Origin: Hirudinaria manillensis
Lineage: Eukaryota > Annelida > Clitellata > Hirudinida > Hirudinidae
NCBI GenBank assembly: GCA_034509925.1
Contig: CM067526.1
Span: forward strand, 8,700,244-8,764,243
Direction of reading: 5' to 3'
DNA: 64,000 nt
A program made the translations under genes and the position numbers. The notes beneath the pieces are model-generated. The model searched no databases, was not told where the DNA came from, and was given only the letters and a program-made list of their open reading frames with translations. Shown here in pieces: positions 1 to 12,914 of this stretch (position 1 is its first letter; each line of letters begins with the position of its first letter).

Positions 1-1231
1 TTTTCAAGATAATTGTGATTGGGGATTCTAATGTTGGCAAAACATGCCTCACGTTTCGATTTTGTGAGGGTAGATTTCCAGATAAAACAGAAGCAACCAT
101 TGGTGTCGATTTTCGTGAGAAGAATGTACAGCTTGGCAGAGATATTCTAAAGGTGCGAAAATGACTTACTTATTTCGGTGATTGGTCAATTACTTGCTTT
201 AAATAATGGATTAATAAAATGATGGTTTGAATGAAACTATTATTAAGTATTTTTTAAAGTATAATGTTTCATTGTTTTCATGTAAAGGTGTTTTATCGAA
301 ATAATCATTTATTTTCAAATGGTACAAAGCTTTAAAGGTGATAGATTTTTACAATGATATCTGATAACTTTTCCATGGATGATTTTCATTTTTGGATGGA
401 GATATCCTTTTACTCTAGTTTGTAATTTATTGTGAAGAAACTCCCATTTAGTTAGGCTAATCAAAATTAGGCTAGATCATTATGTTTGATTTCAATGTTT
501 TAATTTTCAAGCCGTTTGGACTCTGCAAAGTATAATTATATAGTTATGCTTTAGCATTATTAGGTATTTTTGAAGAGAATCATAATTTGTTTTAGAACTT
601 TGAAGTGATTAATAGTGTTGTAAAAAAGAATCTCAAATATTTTAACAAGTGATTTTCAAGAAACCTGAAATTTTTATTCTTACCTATTTGTATATCTCTA
701 TAACGAAGGATGTTGAACAATACCTTAAAATCAACACATAATATTTCAAAATATTTTCAGCTTCAAATTTGGGACACAGCTGGCCAAGAGAGGTTTAGGC
801 GAAGCATGGTCCAACATTATTATCGGAATGCTCATGCAGTTGTGTTTGTCTATGATGTGACAAGAATGCAAACTTTTGAGAATCTTCCTGTGTGGATGGA
901 AGAGTGTCATACTAATGGTGTCAGTAATGATGTTCCAAAAATTGTTGTGGGAAACAAATGTGATGCAGCAGAGAAACAAGTAGTTCCAATAAGTCTCGCT
1001 CAGAGATTTGCAGATGGCCGACACATGCCCCTCTTTGAGACGTCGGCGAAAGACAACTCCAAGGCTGATCATGTTGAGTCTATCTTCATGACCCTTGCAC
1101 ACAAGCTTCACAGTTCTAAACCAATGACATTCAGTACCACATACTCTTCAGATGACACCAAAAGGCTTTCACATGGTGTTGCTTCTCCTGCATATGTGGA
1201 TAATGGATCTTCAAATGCTTGTTGGTGTTGA
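1..1231 (+). CDS. Rab33: Rab33-type small GTPase, 5' end cut by window
   Basis: Two exons are visible: 1-152 (already inside the gene, frame starting at base 3) and 761-1231, ending in TGA. The 608-base intron runs GTGCGA...TTTCAG and the join is in phase. Exon 1 begins at the G1 box (GDSNVGKT, P-loop) and includes switch I with the [10 protein letters not shown] effector motif. Exon 2 has WDTAGQERF (G3), VGNKCD (G4), ETSAK (G5) and ends in a prenylatable Cys-Trp-Cys. The run SMVQHYYRN followed by HAVVFVYD is characteristic of Rab33, which acts at the Golgi and in autophagosome formation. The first coding exon(s) upstream of the P-loop lie outside the window. A candidate AATAAA lies close after the stop, near 1240. 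I see no disruption. Assignment to Rab33 rather than another Rab is from recalled family sequence. Confidence 0.93.
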
Positions 1232-2159
1232 GCAACAAAAATAAATTGTCATCTAATAACATGAGTTCTTGTCATCATTCATTCTTAATAGCACCTGTTG
1301 GTCATGGCACTCACTCATTGTGGACATGCTGACAAAACAAAAATTTAAAAGACTTTTCATTTAATCTTGATTCTGATACCTTCAGTGAAGGATTAATAAG
1401 AATTAATCATTGCTGCGAATAATGTGATTGGTTTGTAATAATATTTCATGCTTTATTTTTTTTTTATTTGTGAGCACATTCCGATGACTAATTTTATCAG
1501 TTTAGAGTATTTGCTTTGTTTATTACTATGTTTATCAAAATCTTTGATGAAAATGTTTCTATTAAACATATTTCATGCATTTCACAAAATTGTCAATGCT
1601 CTGTTTTGTTTTTACTAATCTTGACCAGATGTGCACTACTTTTTAAATTACCAGATGGGGTTCACCAAAAACCGCCTTATTGTCAAAATTAAACCGTTGG
1701 GACACCCCGTAATTTCTCAATAACTCATGAGTTTGGTTTTGGGGAAATTTCAAAATGTTTTGTGTATTTTTATATACATATATTTCTGATTATCCCAGAT
1801 AATTTTTTCTTAATGTATTTAGCTCATTAATCTAGAAATTACAAAAAAGTGATTTCGAGGCACCTAAAGCCATGAAGACATTCTTTTCAAGGACTAATAA
1901 AATGTGAATTATGTCAGAAAATAGTGTTGTAAATAATTTTAGCCTATAAACCCAAAGATAAATAGAATTATTTTATAATTGGCATAAGAAGTAATTGTGG
2001 TAGGCCAAAGAAACTTATGATTTACATGGAATGTAAATGCCTTTGTGGGAAAGGCATTCGACATGTAAATTTTCAGCAAATCAAATTGAGAATTTGGTTC
2101 ATTTAATTATCTCCAAAAGTATAGCATTTGATTTACTTGAGATTTGGAGGTGTTTTATC
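1232..2159. other. Intergenic, no gene seen
   Basis: AT-rich sequence following the Rab33 gene, including its 3' UTR. I find no convincing exon or repeat. Confidence 0.5.
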
Positions 2160-2600
2160 ATATGAAAAGAGATTCAAGAATCCTGCTCTTAAAAACATCA
2201 CAAGTTGGCACTAGTGGAACAGTCCAAAACCATGTTCTCCAACAGAGGCACGTGGATTTTATGCTTTCACATGAGAAATTTAATTGTTGATATGCCCAAT
2301 GATCTCCACTAATGGCATAACTGCAGGTTACAAAAAGAAAAACTTCAGCAGATAATGATAATTACGTTTGATTATAGTGACATATTCAGGTGGACTTCAA
2401 AGCCACTGGAGGGAGCATGGGTAGCTTTCCCTGAAAAGAAAGGTTATAGTGTCTGATGATTATCTCCTATTCTTTGGGTAATGTTATTGTGGAAAAGCTT
2501 TGTTTTCCAGCTAGATAATGCTCCAATCCATATGTCCGAACTGGCGAAGGAATTTTACAAGTGTTTAAATTTGAAATGTTACCCGGCCAGCCTACAATAT
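2160..2600 (+). pseudogene. Decayed Tc1/mariner-like transposase fragment
   Basis: Near 2505 the plus strand reads FQLDNAPIHMSELAKEFY, the signature of the second catalytic Asp of Tc1/mariner DDE transposases (consensus FQQDNAPxH). It is followed by a hydrophobic stretch and KCYPASLQY, close to the usual WPAxSPDLNP. Upstream frames carry FRWTSKPLEG and earlier fragments broken by stops. No terminal repeats were found. It is dead DNA and may belong to the same Tc3-like family as the copy at 30.1-31.0 kb. Confidence 0.6.
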
Positions 2601-3988
2601 TTTTCTCTCCCGCATACACCTTAACACTGTCTTAACACTGAATTGCTCAGTTACAAATTTAATAATGTATGAACTTCTACTGAAAGTTTCCCTTTTGAGT
2701 TCCCGTGGAATGAGAATTCGCCGATCCTTCGATAGTTTTGCGGGTATCCCACTAAGATTTTTCTTAAAATATTCCTCTGGAGTTCTCAGAAAGTTTCTCA
2801 TGACAATTTCAAAATCTTGTAGCCCTATGGGAATATTGGAAATTGAATAATTTAGGTTGTTAAATGTCATAACTCTTGCTCAGTTGTGCTTTCTTTCCCA
2901 TGTTCTTAGAAGTTAAAACCTTTAATTTAATCATTTAATAATAATTGTAATTGATATACTTATGCATATCTAATAAAATAATTGACACTTCCCCCAACAG
3001 ACTCCCAACAAATGAATAATTATGCAAATATATAATCGTCCTTAAGACATGATGAACGCGTTGGCACACTAATTTGCATTTTCTGCCAAAACATCTAATA
3101 AATTAATAATAACTAATATCTAATAAATTTATAATAAGATTTCCTAGTGGTATTTAAATTATATATCAAGATTTTAGGTAAAATTCATATTTACAATATT
3201 TGTTAAATTCATGGTTGTTATCCAAGACAGTTAAAATTGTAACTAATAGTTATACTGAACCAAATTTAAAACGAAATGTACTAAATTGAACATAAAATTA
3301 TCTTCTATAATGCCAACCCTTTTAATTATTTTATTCATCCGCATCACCGCATTTTTTAAACGCAAAATATAATGGAAGCTTCCATGCGCAGAATCGCTCG
3401 TCGATCGCTAACTAGTAACCCACAAAACAACATTATTGTTTAATTTTAAAGAAATTGTGATATTTACTCGACAAGTACGAAGATAAAACCATCATTTAAA
3501 TTTTAGCCAACGTGTGCCAGCAACTTCATTTTGTTAGAGGTGGGTATCAGTGCATAGAATATTGTGCATAATTAATTTATTGGATTTTCTTTATTGTTGA
3601 AGATTGGAGAACCTAAAACTATAAATTTTCCAAAACTTTCATTTTGAAAAACTTAAAACACTATATTTTATAGTTATTCTTGGAATTTCCATCATTTTTT
3701 AGGATATCTCATATGCGCAGGAAAATAAATCAATCAATACATATCTAATTTCTGGACAAGGAATAAACAAATAAACAAGGAATAAACAATTTGCATAAAT
3801 CCAAACTTTTTTTAAAGAAACCATGAAATTTATCTTTATTCAAATTTTTTTGTTTACATCGATTCACTGCAAAAACAAAAATTGTTTTCAGAAGCAGAAT
3901 TTTGTAACAAAAAATGATTTCGCTAAATAATTTTAGGCGACTTTATTAGCACTAAGAACATTGAATTGCTTCTTTCTTTTCAATTCAT
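2601..3988. other. Intergenic and 3' flank of paramyosin-like gene
   Basis: AT-rich, no supported exon. The antisense open frames near 2592-2870 lie in opposite directions and lack homology, so I do not call them genes. Confidence 0.5.
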
Positions 3989-6900
3989 CTAACGAATAAA
4001 TCTTGATGTTACTTCTTTCGTTACGGACACGGCTCGTGGTCTGCCAAGGTTTCCACCAACACCAATTCCTCCACCAATTACTGTTGTATGATGGCGAACC
4101 ACTGCAGCATTTTGAGCCTCTGCTCTGTCAGCTCTTCTCTCCGCATCTTCGAGTTGGGCTTGAACCTTGCGATATTTGCTCATGGTGATGGCCAAAACTT
4201 CCTCCTATATTTGTAAGATATCTCAATCATGCGTTATAACTTTCGAGTTGAGTTTAAAATAATATCAAGTTACATTTTGTTCCAATTGGCTTTTTAGGGC
4301 TGCGAACTTTGCTTGCCAGTTATTGATGCTGTCCACATACTCAACAACTAGCAAATGGTCCCTCTCAGCCTGAACTTTCAACTCTTGCAGTTGTCTCTTT
4401 AACTTGGCAGCTTCGGCTGCAGAATCTTTCCCTCTTCTGTGCTCAGATTCTAGATCCCGTTCTAGTTCAGCAATCTGAAATTAATTATTAATTTGAATCC
4501 GATATTAATTATTAATATCATAATTAACCCAGCCAATAAGGACTTTAAAACCTTAAAGTTTTACATATTTTTTAAAGTGAAGGAAAAACTAAAAGCTATG
4601 ATTAATGAAATTTTAAACCTAGAGCATGAAAGATCTAAGACTCTTAATTTTGAAGTTAAAGACTAAACATTATTGTCATCATTAACATAATATAACCTTA
4701 ATAATAATAATAATAATTATTATTATTTTAGTGTTACAAGTAAGTGATGTGTCGCTAAATTTGGCTGTAAACTCTCTACAGAGTCCAGAAGTTTGGTATG
4801 CCAAAGCATAAGAACTTCCTATTTTAGATTGCATTGATATGACATACTCTGTTCTTATACTGATTCAGAGTCTTCCTCCCGTCTTTGGAGAATTCTGCAT
4901 CTTCCAATCGAATGCTGAGATCTCTTATGTCAACCTCAAGTTGTTTGTGACTGGACTGTAAGTTCGAATAATTCTGCTGTTCAGTTTTAAGTTGGTCGCT
5001 GACTCTTGACAGTTCAGTAGCTAATCTATCGGCTCGTTCTTCAGCTGCTTTGCGGGCACTATCAGCATCTGCCAGCCTGCATCATAGTAAATGCTTTAAA
5101 CGTTTGATATTTTTATTTCGTTCTGCAATTCATTTTTTTAAAATTATATAATATAATTTTATATTTGAGACTAAAATCTTTTGGAACAATGTCTTCTTGA
5201 TCAATTTTGAACCATATTCCAACTTTGTTCTATAAAGAGATTTCATGATTATTCGACTACTCAATTTAATCTATTGGAGCTATTGATATTCCTATTGACT
5301 GATCTAAGATACTAAGATATTTTCCAGATCGATACTAGCTATTTACTAGCCTGTGTTCATAATTGGCCAATTCTGACTCCAGTCTCTTACGGTCATTTTG
5401 CAGGTTGCTGATGGTAACGTTAATTTCTGTCATATGTTGAGAAGATTCTGAACTATCTGCTTCCAACTTCTTGCGAGCTCTTTCCGACTGATAGCATCAA
5501 TTATTTCATGATGTTTACAACTTAAATAAACTTTGAAATAAATAATAACTAACAGCTTCGTATAAAGTTTTCAAATCATCTAATTCCGAGAGAAGTGAAG
5601 TTATCTTTCTGTCAGCATTAGCTGCTGCATCTTTGGCATCACGAGAGACTTTTCTTTCCATATCCAGTGCTGCTTCGAGATCCTAAGATTACGTAGGAGT
5701 AAATATTTAAATTGGTAGCATGATTAAATTGACAACCATAATCTAAGTAAATATTGCCATTTGTTAATTTATAAATAATTTGAATAATATTTTTATACTC
5801 TGATTCTGTTAAGAGCTCCTTTTTTTCCTTTATCCAATTCCACGTTTGCGCGAGACAAACCATCCACTTGGAGTTGAAGCTCTTGAATTTCGGTTGCGAA
5901 TTTTTTCTTCAGACGTCCAGCTTCATTCTTCAATTTGTTTTCCAAATCGACAACTGTTGTCTGCAGCTCAGTTATTGTAGTCTGGCTCTTGTGCCTAATT
6001 TGTACAATTTATTTAAAATAAATATGTTTTGTGAGCGGGTGCTCGAATCTTAAAGTTCAGCGAATGATTAATTGAAACTATTAAAGAGTTTAGGAGAAGC
6101 GAAACCCTCTGTTATCATAATTCATTTTTGAAAAATTCTTCTATATTTAGTCTTATAAACTTTGAAAAGGCAGATAGTTGACATTTGTGATTTAACTTGA
6201 TTTGGATTTCAAATAATATTTTGCACCAAACAAAACACTGTAACAAATGCCTTATACTACACTGTGATGGAGCTTGCAATCAACAACAGTGGAAGATTTA
6301 AATTGATTTGAACTAGCAGTAGTGGGAAGTATACAAATGGCCTAGTGATCATTAATCGGAGTAAAATATATTCCGGAATCCAAGAGGAAATGTGTACCAA
6401 ATGTAAGTAAGCTCAGGTTGGCCCAAGGCACGATGGGCGTAAAAAACAAAAAAAAAATCATCGGGAGGGAAGCCCTTCCGAAAAAATTGAAATGATGTCT
6501 AGTTATGCATGAAATACCTATTCATTTGCTTTTTGCTACTCCGCTCTTTAAATCTATCTATCATATTTGAACTATTTTCAATCTCAATTAATTTTGTAAC
6601 ATATAATTATGCCTTAATATGTATTTTATTGAAAAATAAATTATCACAATGTCAGAAATGAAAGATGTCTCACTTATTCTACTTCAAATAAAAGTGAAAT
6701 GATGTTCACCTAATTCCTTCCAGTTCGGCATCTCTATCCCTGAGCTTGTTTTCCAGATCAATACGCAACTGGTTTGCCGCACCACCAGCGGAATCTAATT
6801 TGCTTAAGACAGCCTAAGATTTAGGAATTGAAATATTAGAATATCCGATTACTTCCATATTCTATCCCAACATTTCATAAAACCATCTTAATAAATATGC

Positions 6901-9900
6901 AATTGATAACCTTTTGTCGTACTTATAGCTAAACTACATTCGGTATCTAAAATATCTTTGTTTTACGCCAATTAATTATTTGCCTGATATTCGTCTTTAA
7001 GATCGTGAAGTTGGTTAAGGAGGTTATCTCTTTCTCCTGTAAGATCGTTTCTGACTGCGGTTAACTCAATAACGGTCCTGTTAAGATCTTTGAGGTTGTG
7101 ATCATGTTCTTTGTTAGCATCTAGGTTTGAAGTCAGTAAATTTGGATTATATTTAAAAAAAAAGACAATCACTACACCCATAGCCATTCAAAGACTCAAA
7201 ATTTGAAAAAGTCATTGTAAAAAATGCCTTATGCCAAGGGTTGATAGCCTAAAAGCACACTCGTTACTGATTTTCTCCGGCACGCAGAAGACAAATAAAA
7301 TATTGTAATAACCCTATCATCAAACGATTAAAAAATGTGCAAGACGATGCTACAGAATTAGCTTGCTCTTTTGAGCAATAGTGTAACAGTTTGATTACTT
7401 ACTGATTACTTTGCTAAATTAAGAAAGTAAGAGGTTCTTGGCACGATTTAAAAGTCTGACTTAGGCACCATGTCATTAAAATTTTAGTATCCCTGCCTTG
7501 TAATACACTTCGGAAACAATTACTCAAATCTATTCTAGAAACCGCTTTAATTTTTGTTTATTACGATAGTTACCTTATCATTCCCTTACCATTCTCTTCA
7601 GTGCTCAAAATCGACAAGTCATGCATTGGGACTCAGCTACATAAGCGGATCATAGAAGCTCCAGCTTATTAAATATGCGACTAGCAGTTGGCTGGCTACT
7701 ACAAGCTAGCCACCAATTTCTAGTTATGCTAGATATTGTTGCAAATCTAATTTGTTGGTTATAGCGCTGGTCTAGGCTAAATCAGGCTCCCCGTGTGCGT
7801 TGACTCGACCTTTCAGTAAAACCGAAGATTGTAGATCTTCATTCAATAAGCTAACCTTGGAGTTTGGCATTTTCTCGAGTCAGGGCATCGACTTTGTTTT
7901 GAAGATCTCCATTTACGCCCTTCAATCTAACAATTTCTGCCTGAGCATTCTGAAGTTCAGACGAATTTCTCTGCAAGTCAGAGTTCAATTCATCGTTTTT
8001 CTTCTGCAAATCATTTGTCAGATGTTCTAATTGCTTATTGCGCTTGAGGTTATCGTTGATGACGGCGTTTGCCTGAAAATGATTTACTATCATTTAGTAC
8101 AATTTTTAATCTAATAACTCCAATTCTTTTACATCTTCAAGTTGCAGTCCGAGATCCTTTATTTCTAGATTTAACTTTGTTTTATCTTTATCCAATCTGT
8201 TGTTTCTCGTTTTCAAATTTTCCAATTCGCCTTCCAATTCAGCGATTCTTGCGCTCAATTTTCGCCTACGAAAAAATACAATTTTTAATTTAATATCTTG
8301 GTAGTCTTTTCTATGATGCCAAGAGTTGCCGATCTTAGGTTTACTAATAAAAAATCCAAACCTGATTTCTTCTGCCTCATCAGCTTTACCAGCCAGGTCC
8401 TTCTCATATTTTGATTTTAGAGAAAGAAATTCTGCTTGCAGTCTCCCCAACTGCCCCCTTAACCCATCTGCAGACTCCAGCTCTTCTTCATATGCACTAC
8501 TCACTCTTTCGAATTCACTTTGCAACTGAGCAAGCTGATCTCCCGTGAGGTTCTTATTCTGAAATTTTTAGCCCTGATAAACTTATAAATTCAATATTAA
8601 AATTGATGATTAATGATAATTTTGATTAACGAACTCTTAATTCGTCCTCGTAACGACTTTTAAGATCTTCAAATTGAGTCTGGATCTGAGTTTTGGTGCT
8701 GCTGAACACTCCAAATTTGAGCTCGTAATCATGCACGGCTTTCGTCAGTTCGTCATTTTCTTGACTCAATTTGTTTTTAACAGCAAGCAATTCAGAGTTT
8801 TGTTTTGACAAATCGTTGATTTTGGAATTCAGTTTGCGCAGTTGGTCTTCGTAATCTCTGAATTTTTGGTCTGTAAAACTCTACAAAATAACTTCAGTTT
8901 AACTAAAGAACAGCAATAGTCTCATTAACAAATAAAAAAATCAATTAATGACTGACGGTAGCCTTTCCAGCTTGATCAAGGTTACTGTTAAGGTTTTCAA
9001 TTTCTAAGATGTAGGTATGCTTTTCCTTTTCCAATCTTGAATAATGATCGATCATTGCTAGTCAAACTGGAATGTATGTTTGGAGTCAATATCAATAAAT
9101 TACTTTGCTTTCTGCTGTCTAGTTCGCTCTAGCTGGTCCTCCAAGTCTTTAATGATATCCGTGAACTTTTTTTTCATGTTTGCTTCAGAAACTTCGTGGT
9201 TCGCTAGCAGAGTCTCATAATCCTTCTTCAGTTTCAAGTAATCTATCTCACCACGCCTGTTGGCGTCGATCTGTTAAAAGGAGACAATGCATGCCTCGTT
9301 TTTCCTCACAACCATAAGAAGAACCTACTTGAGCCTGTATTTCGTTGTCAGCCTCGTCGACTTTTTCTTGCGCTGCCACCAGCTGAAGATTCAAATCGGC
9401 GATTTGTCGATCGTACTGAAGTCAAACGTGAATTATGTCATAGCATAGAAATTCAACTAAAGTGTACCTTTAAAAATAACGATAAACAGTTTATATAAAG
9501 AGACTGCCTCAGCTATATCGGAAGATGGAGAAAGAGAAGGAAGAGGTCGTTTTGCCAACTTTTGTTAATGTTTTGCGATTATTGTGGATCAATAATAGGA
9601 TGTTGGTGGTCATGTTGGAATGCAGACTTAAAATTCTCAAAATGGAGGAACTTCCCCTATATGGTCCGAATCCATAATGACACGAAACGAAACGAAAGTC
9701 ATTAAACTATGTGCGACCGAATCAGCTGGGTTATTATTGCCTTATATTATTTATCAAACCTTCATAGAGGTGGCTCTCTCCTGTTCAAGTGCTTCCTCGA
9801 GTTCCTGGATTCTGTTCTGGATAAATGTTAATAATTACCGGCTTGAGTATCATTTTGTTTAGGCTCAGTATTCAAATATCATTTACTTACTACATTATAT

Positions 9901-10276
9901 TAACAGTTATATTTATTACGACAATTGTTGTAATAACAACCATTATTATTTTAAAATCGCACTTGGATCCTGTTAGCAGTAGTGGGCGACATTCCTCTAA
10001 AAACAGTGTAATTGCTTCCACCAATGAGAGCTGCGCTGGAAGGGGAGGGGGCGACGATGGTGCTGATGCTTGAACCGCCTGGTATGGTTCTCAAAATAGA
10101 GGACCCCCCGAAGTCGTCGTCATCATCGAGGACGGACCTGGCACGGAATTTAAGGCTCGTTGAAAAGTTAGATTATGACACTAAACATTGAAATCAATTA
10201 TAGCTAGCTCATATTCAGAAAGAAATAGTATTAACAGTCATTACTTCCTGACAACTCGCTTTGTAATCTTCGACAT
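3989..10276 (-). CDS. Paramyosin-like / myosin-rod protein, 18 coding exons, 918 residues
   Basis: Exons in coding order: 10276-10245, 10155-9963, 9816-9760, 9415-9329, 9270-9104, 9035-8957, 8880-8635, 8558-8362, 8265-8133, 8072-7856, 7120-6984, 6813-6710, 5994-5799, 5682-5554, 5487-5351, 5076-4848, 4474-4274, 4204-3989. Every junction keeps phase and the sum is 919 codons including stop, close to the ~870-885 residues usual for paramyosin. Residues 1-75 form a non-helical head with an acidic run (LDDDDDFGG) and Ser/Thr/Pro-rich sequence. From about residue 76 to 880 the protein is a continuous heptad coiled coil aligning throughout with paramyosin/myosin tail; examples are KLSQENDELTKAV, KADEAEEIRRKLSARI and RLKKKFATEIQEL. 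The last exon begins EEVLAITMSKYRKVQAQ, like the myosin heavy chain tail end, then a short Gly/Arg-rich tail. There is no motor domain. Expected role: core of muscle thick filaments. Two introns (after 6984 and after 5351) need a GC donor. A divergent paramyosin ortholog or a separate myosin-rod paralog are both possible. Confidence 0.85.
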
Positions 10277-12862
10277 GTCGGTGAGGAAAGAGAGACTGTA
10301 GGAAGCAGCTTCTAACGAGGAGACTTCGATCCTCGAAACGACCGAAACGTGAAGTAAGACGCAAGCACATATGTAGGCTATTTATATTTGCTCCTTTCCT
10401 AGCTAAAGAAAAAATACTTAGGTGCTACGAGAAACTTGTTTTGCAGGAAAGTTGCTGGGATTCCATGAGTTGAAAGAGGCCTGGTGAACTCTTACCGCAA
10501 CCGCTTCAACTCAAACTATTTTAGAGATAGAAAATTTAAACTTGCATCACGGTCTCATTTATCAGTCAATCATTCCATCAACATGTAAATAAAATGGATA
10601 TTTACCAATTGTAGATTCGGACCATTTCCTGTTAGGCAATATTTAGGCAATTTATCCACGAAAAATTAATTTACTCTGCTCGCACAGCTGTAACTTATTT
10701 TTAGAACGGCCCTCTCCATGATATCTCATGAGAGTTATTTCAGGCTGAACAAAACTCGTGCTGAGATATATCAAATTAATATACTAATTATGAAATTTCT
10801 TAGCTTCCTGAGCACGTCAATAGTGTTCCATGATGCTAATTTTGTCGAGTCTCGATATCGTATGAAATAAAATAATTTCAAGTCTCAATTTCGGGCTTCT
10901 GAACAATGCATAATTTGCCACTAAACTTTGCTAGCAGCCGCAAAGTTCTTGTCGCCACGAGCGTTCATGAGTCTTTGGATAAAATATGCTGACGTTAAAA
11001 GAACTATTGTCAGATTAGAAATATGTACTAGATTTAGAGCGGAATGACTTCAATATTTAATTGACTAAGTCAGGGGCCTTCAACTTTTAGAGCAATCGGG
11101 CCACATTTAAAAGTCTTGAGGTGTCTGTGGGCGGCACAAATAAAAATGTTGAAAATTCATACATGGGCATAAAAATACTTAATAATCATCACAACATTAC
11201 AGTTTAATGATCTCTAAATGGAGGTTAACAGGTGCCAATATTCTTCGGAAAAAGAGGAATCGAATAGCGTGTAGTTCTGATAAACTAATAAATGTATTTA
11301 ACAAAAAGTATACAATTCATAAAAAATGCACTTAAATTTGGTTAAAACAGCAATTTTGGTCAGACGGCAAAAATGCAGTTTATGGGAAGAACAAAGGAGA
11401 AATGACTGGGAGTTGTGGAGGATTGTCAAAATCAAGTCAACATATAAAGTGGTCTTTATTTTAAATATAGTCGTTATATGTACGATATCGATTCAAACAA
11501 AGTTTTAACATTTAATCACCCTTAGAGAATGATTTCTTATGCAGGAAACGTTGTTGGAAATTTTCATTACCTTAGATCCTTAAACAACCATTGCCTTATT
11601 TATGCCTGGTTTCGAAGAACGTTTTGGTTTATTTATCAAATAAAAGTTACACCTAGTGATTTGATTTGACTCTACACTGCATCACCTTTTGACAAATGCC
11701 TTTTCAAGTTTCACCAGGGCAAAAATTTCAGGATCAAATAATATTTATCTAGTTTTGTTGTTTCACTTTCAAACATTGGAATGAATAGCAATTCACGATG
11801 ATATCATAGAATTAATAGGACAATATTGTCCATATGGTTAGCGGAGAAAACATTCTACACAAATTTGCTCTTGAAGAAAATGTTCCATCTTTTACTTTGA
11901 GTGGTAGTGTTTTGAATTAATCCTAAAATAAAGTGGTTTTGTCGGGGATAAACGGCACTGGGCAAAAGCCTCATTTTCCTTCTGAACGCACTGTGCCATG
12001 TATGGCGTATATGAAGCATTACCTTAAAAATAACAAATACCGAAACTTTATCTAAAATAAAAATTTAATTATTCCAATACATCTTTCTACCTATACATCC
12101 ATCACTTATTATTCTCTTCACAACTATGAATAACATATAATTTTTACACGCCAATTATATTTGAAAGATCTTATTTGAATATTTTTATGAAGATTTAAAT
12201 AAAAACTCAATATTTATTCAATAAATTAGATCTTAACAGAAAAATACAAGTACATGTTGCAAAATGTCGACTGGTATGCAGTCCGTTGGACGGAGTTTGA
12301 TTTCTCATATGATTTCACTAATATGGTCGCTTCGGAAGGTTATATCAATAAATTAGCCACTTATCGGGCACTTCCTTGAATGCCAACGCTGCTATTACTC
12401 GGTCTCTTTCAAGATCTATGCAGAATCTTGACTTCGCGGAATTGCATTTTTTTAAAACTTGTGCTTCGCAGAGGCATACTTTCCTTTTTAGATACATATT
12501 TATTAAATCAAGCAAAATTACTCTCTGTAAATTTTCCAGGCTCTACCTTGAATGTTACAGAGGATGATAATAAATTTCACAGTTTATTTAAAACAATTTA
12601 TGTTTTATTACAAAAAGCTAACACATTTCCTTCTGTGTCAATGAGAACGTCTCATTAACATCAATAACCATTGCAGCGACATTTGCAAGCCCACAAAATC
12701 AACAAGTTTTCAAAGATATTTCTGATCGTATCCTTTTGTTTCGTCCAATACCTGTCCTCTGTTTTGGCTGTGCAGCTCTCTAGCACGATATACGATGGTC
12801 TTCAAGTTGACTTTGCACAATGTATAAGCGGTTGAGTGCAGTTCACTAAGCCATACCGAACT
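10277..12862. other. Intergenic, AT-rich
   Basis: Upstream flank and presumed promoter of the minus-strand paramyosin-like gene, then unremarkable AT-rich DNA. Around 11080-11140 a GGGCCACATTTAAAAG stretch resembles ends of hAT-type non-autonomous elements, but I could not define an element. The overlapping open frames at 12376-12658 have no recognisable domain. Confidence 0.4.
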
Positions 12863-12903
12863 ACCAGCGTGATAGGAGCCTGACAACAAAAGTGCGTGAG
12901 CCC
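12863..12903 (+). repeat. Left inverted repeat flanking the satellite block
   Basis: About 41 bp matching, in inverted orientation, the segment at 17008-17047. The match begins ACCAGCGTGATAGGAGCC and ends TGCGTGAGCCC, with one 1-bp indel. Similarity stops abruptly on the inner side. Confidence 0.75.
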
Positions 12904-12914
12904 TAACTCAGGAA

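Noticed and set aside
746-1111. 121-residue ORF antisense to the Rab33 exon
   Set aside because: Shadow of the well-supported GTPase exon on the other strand.
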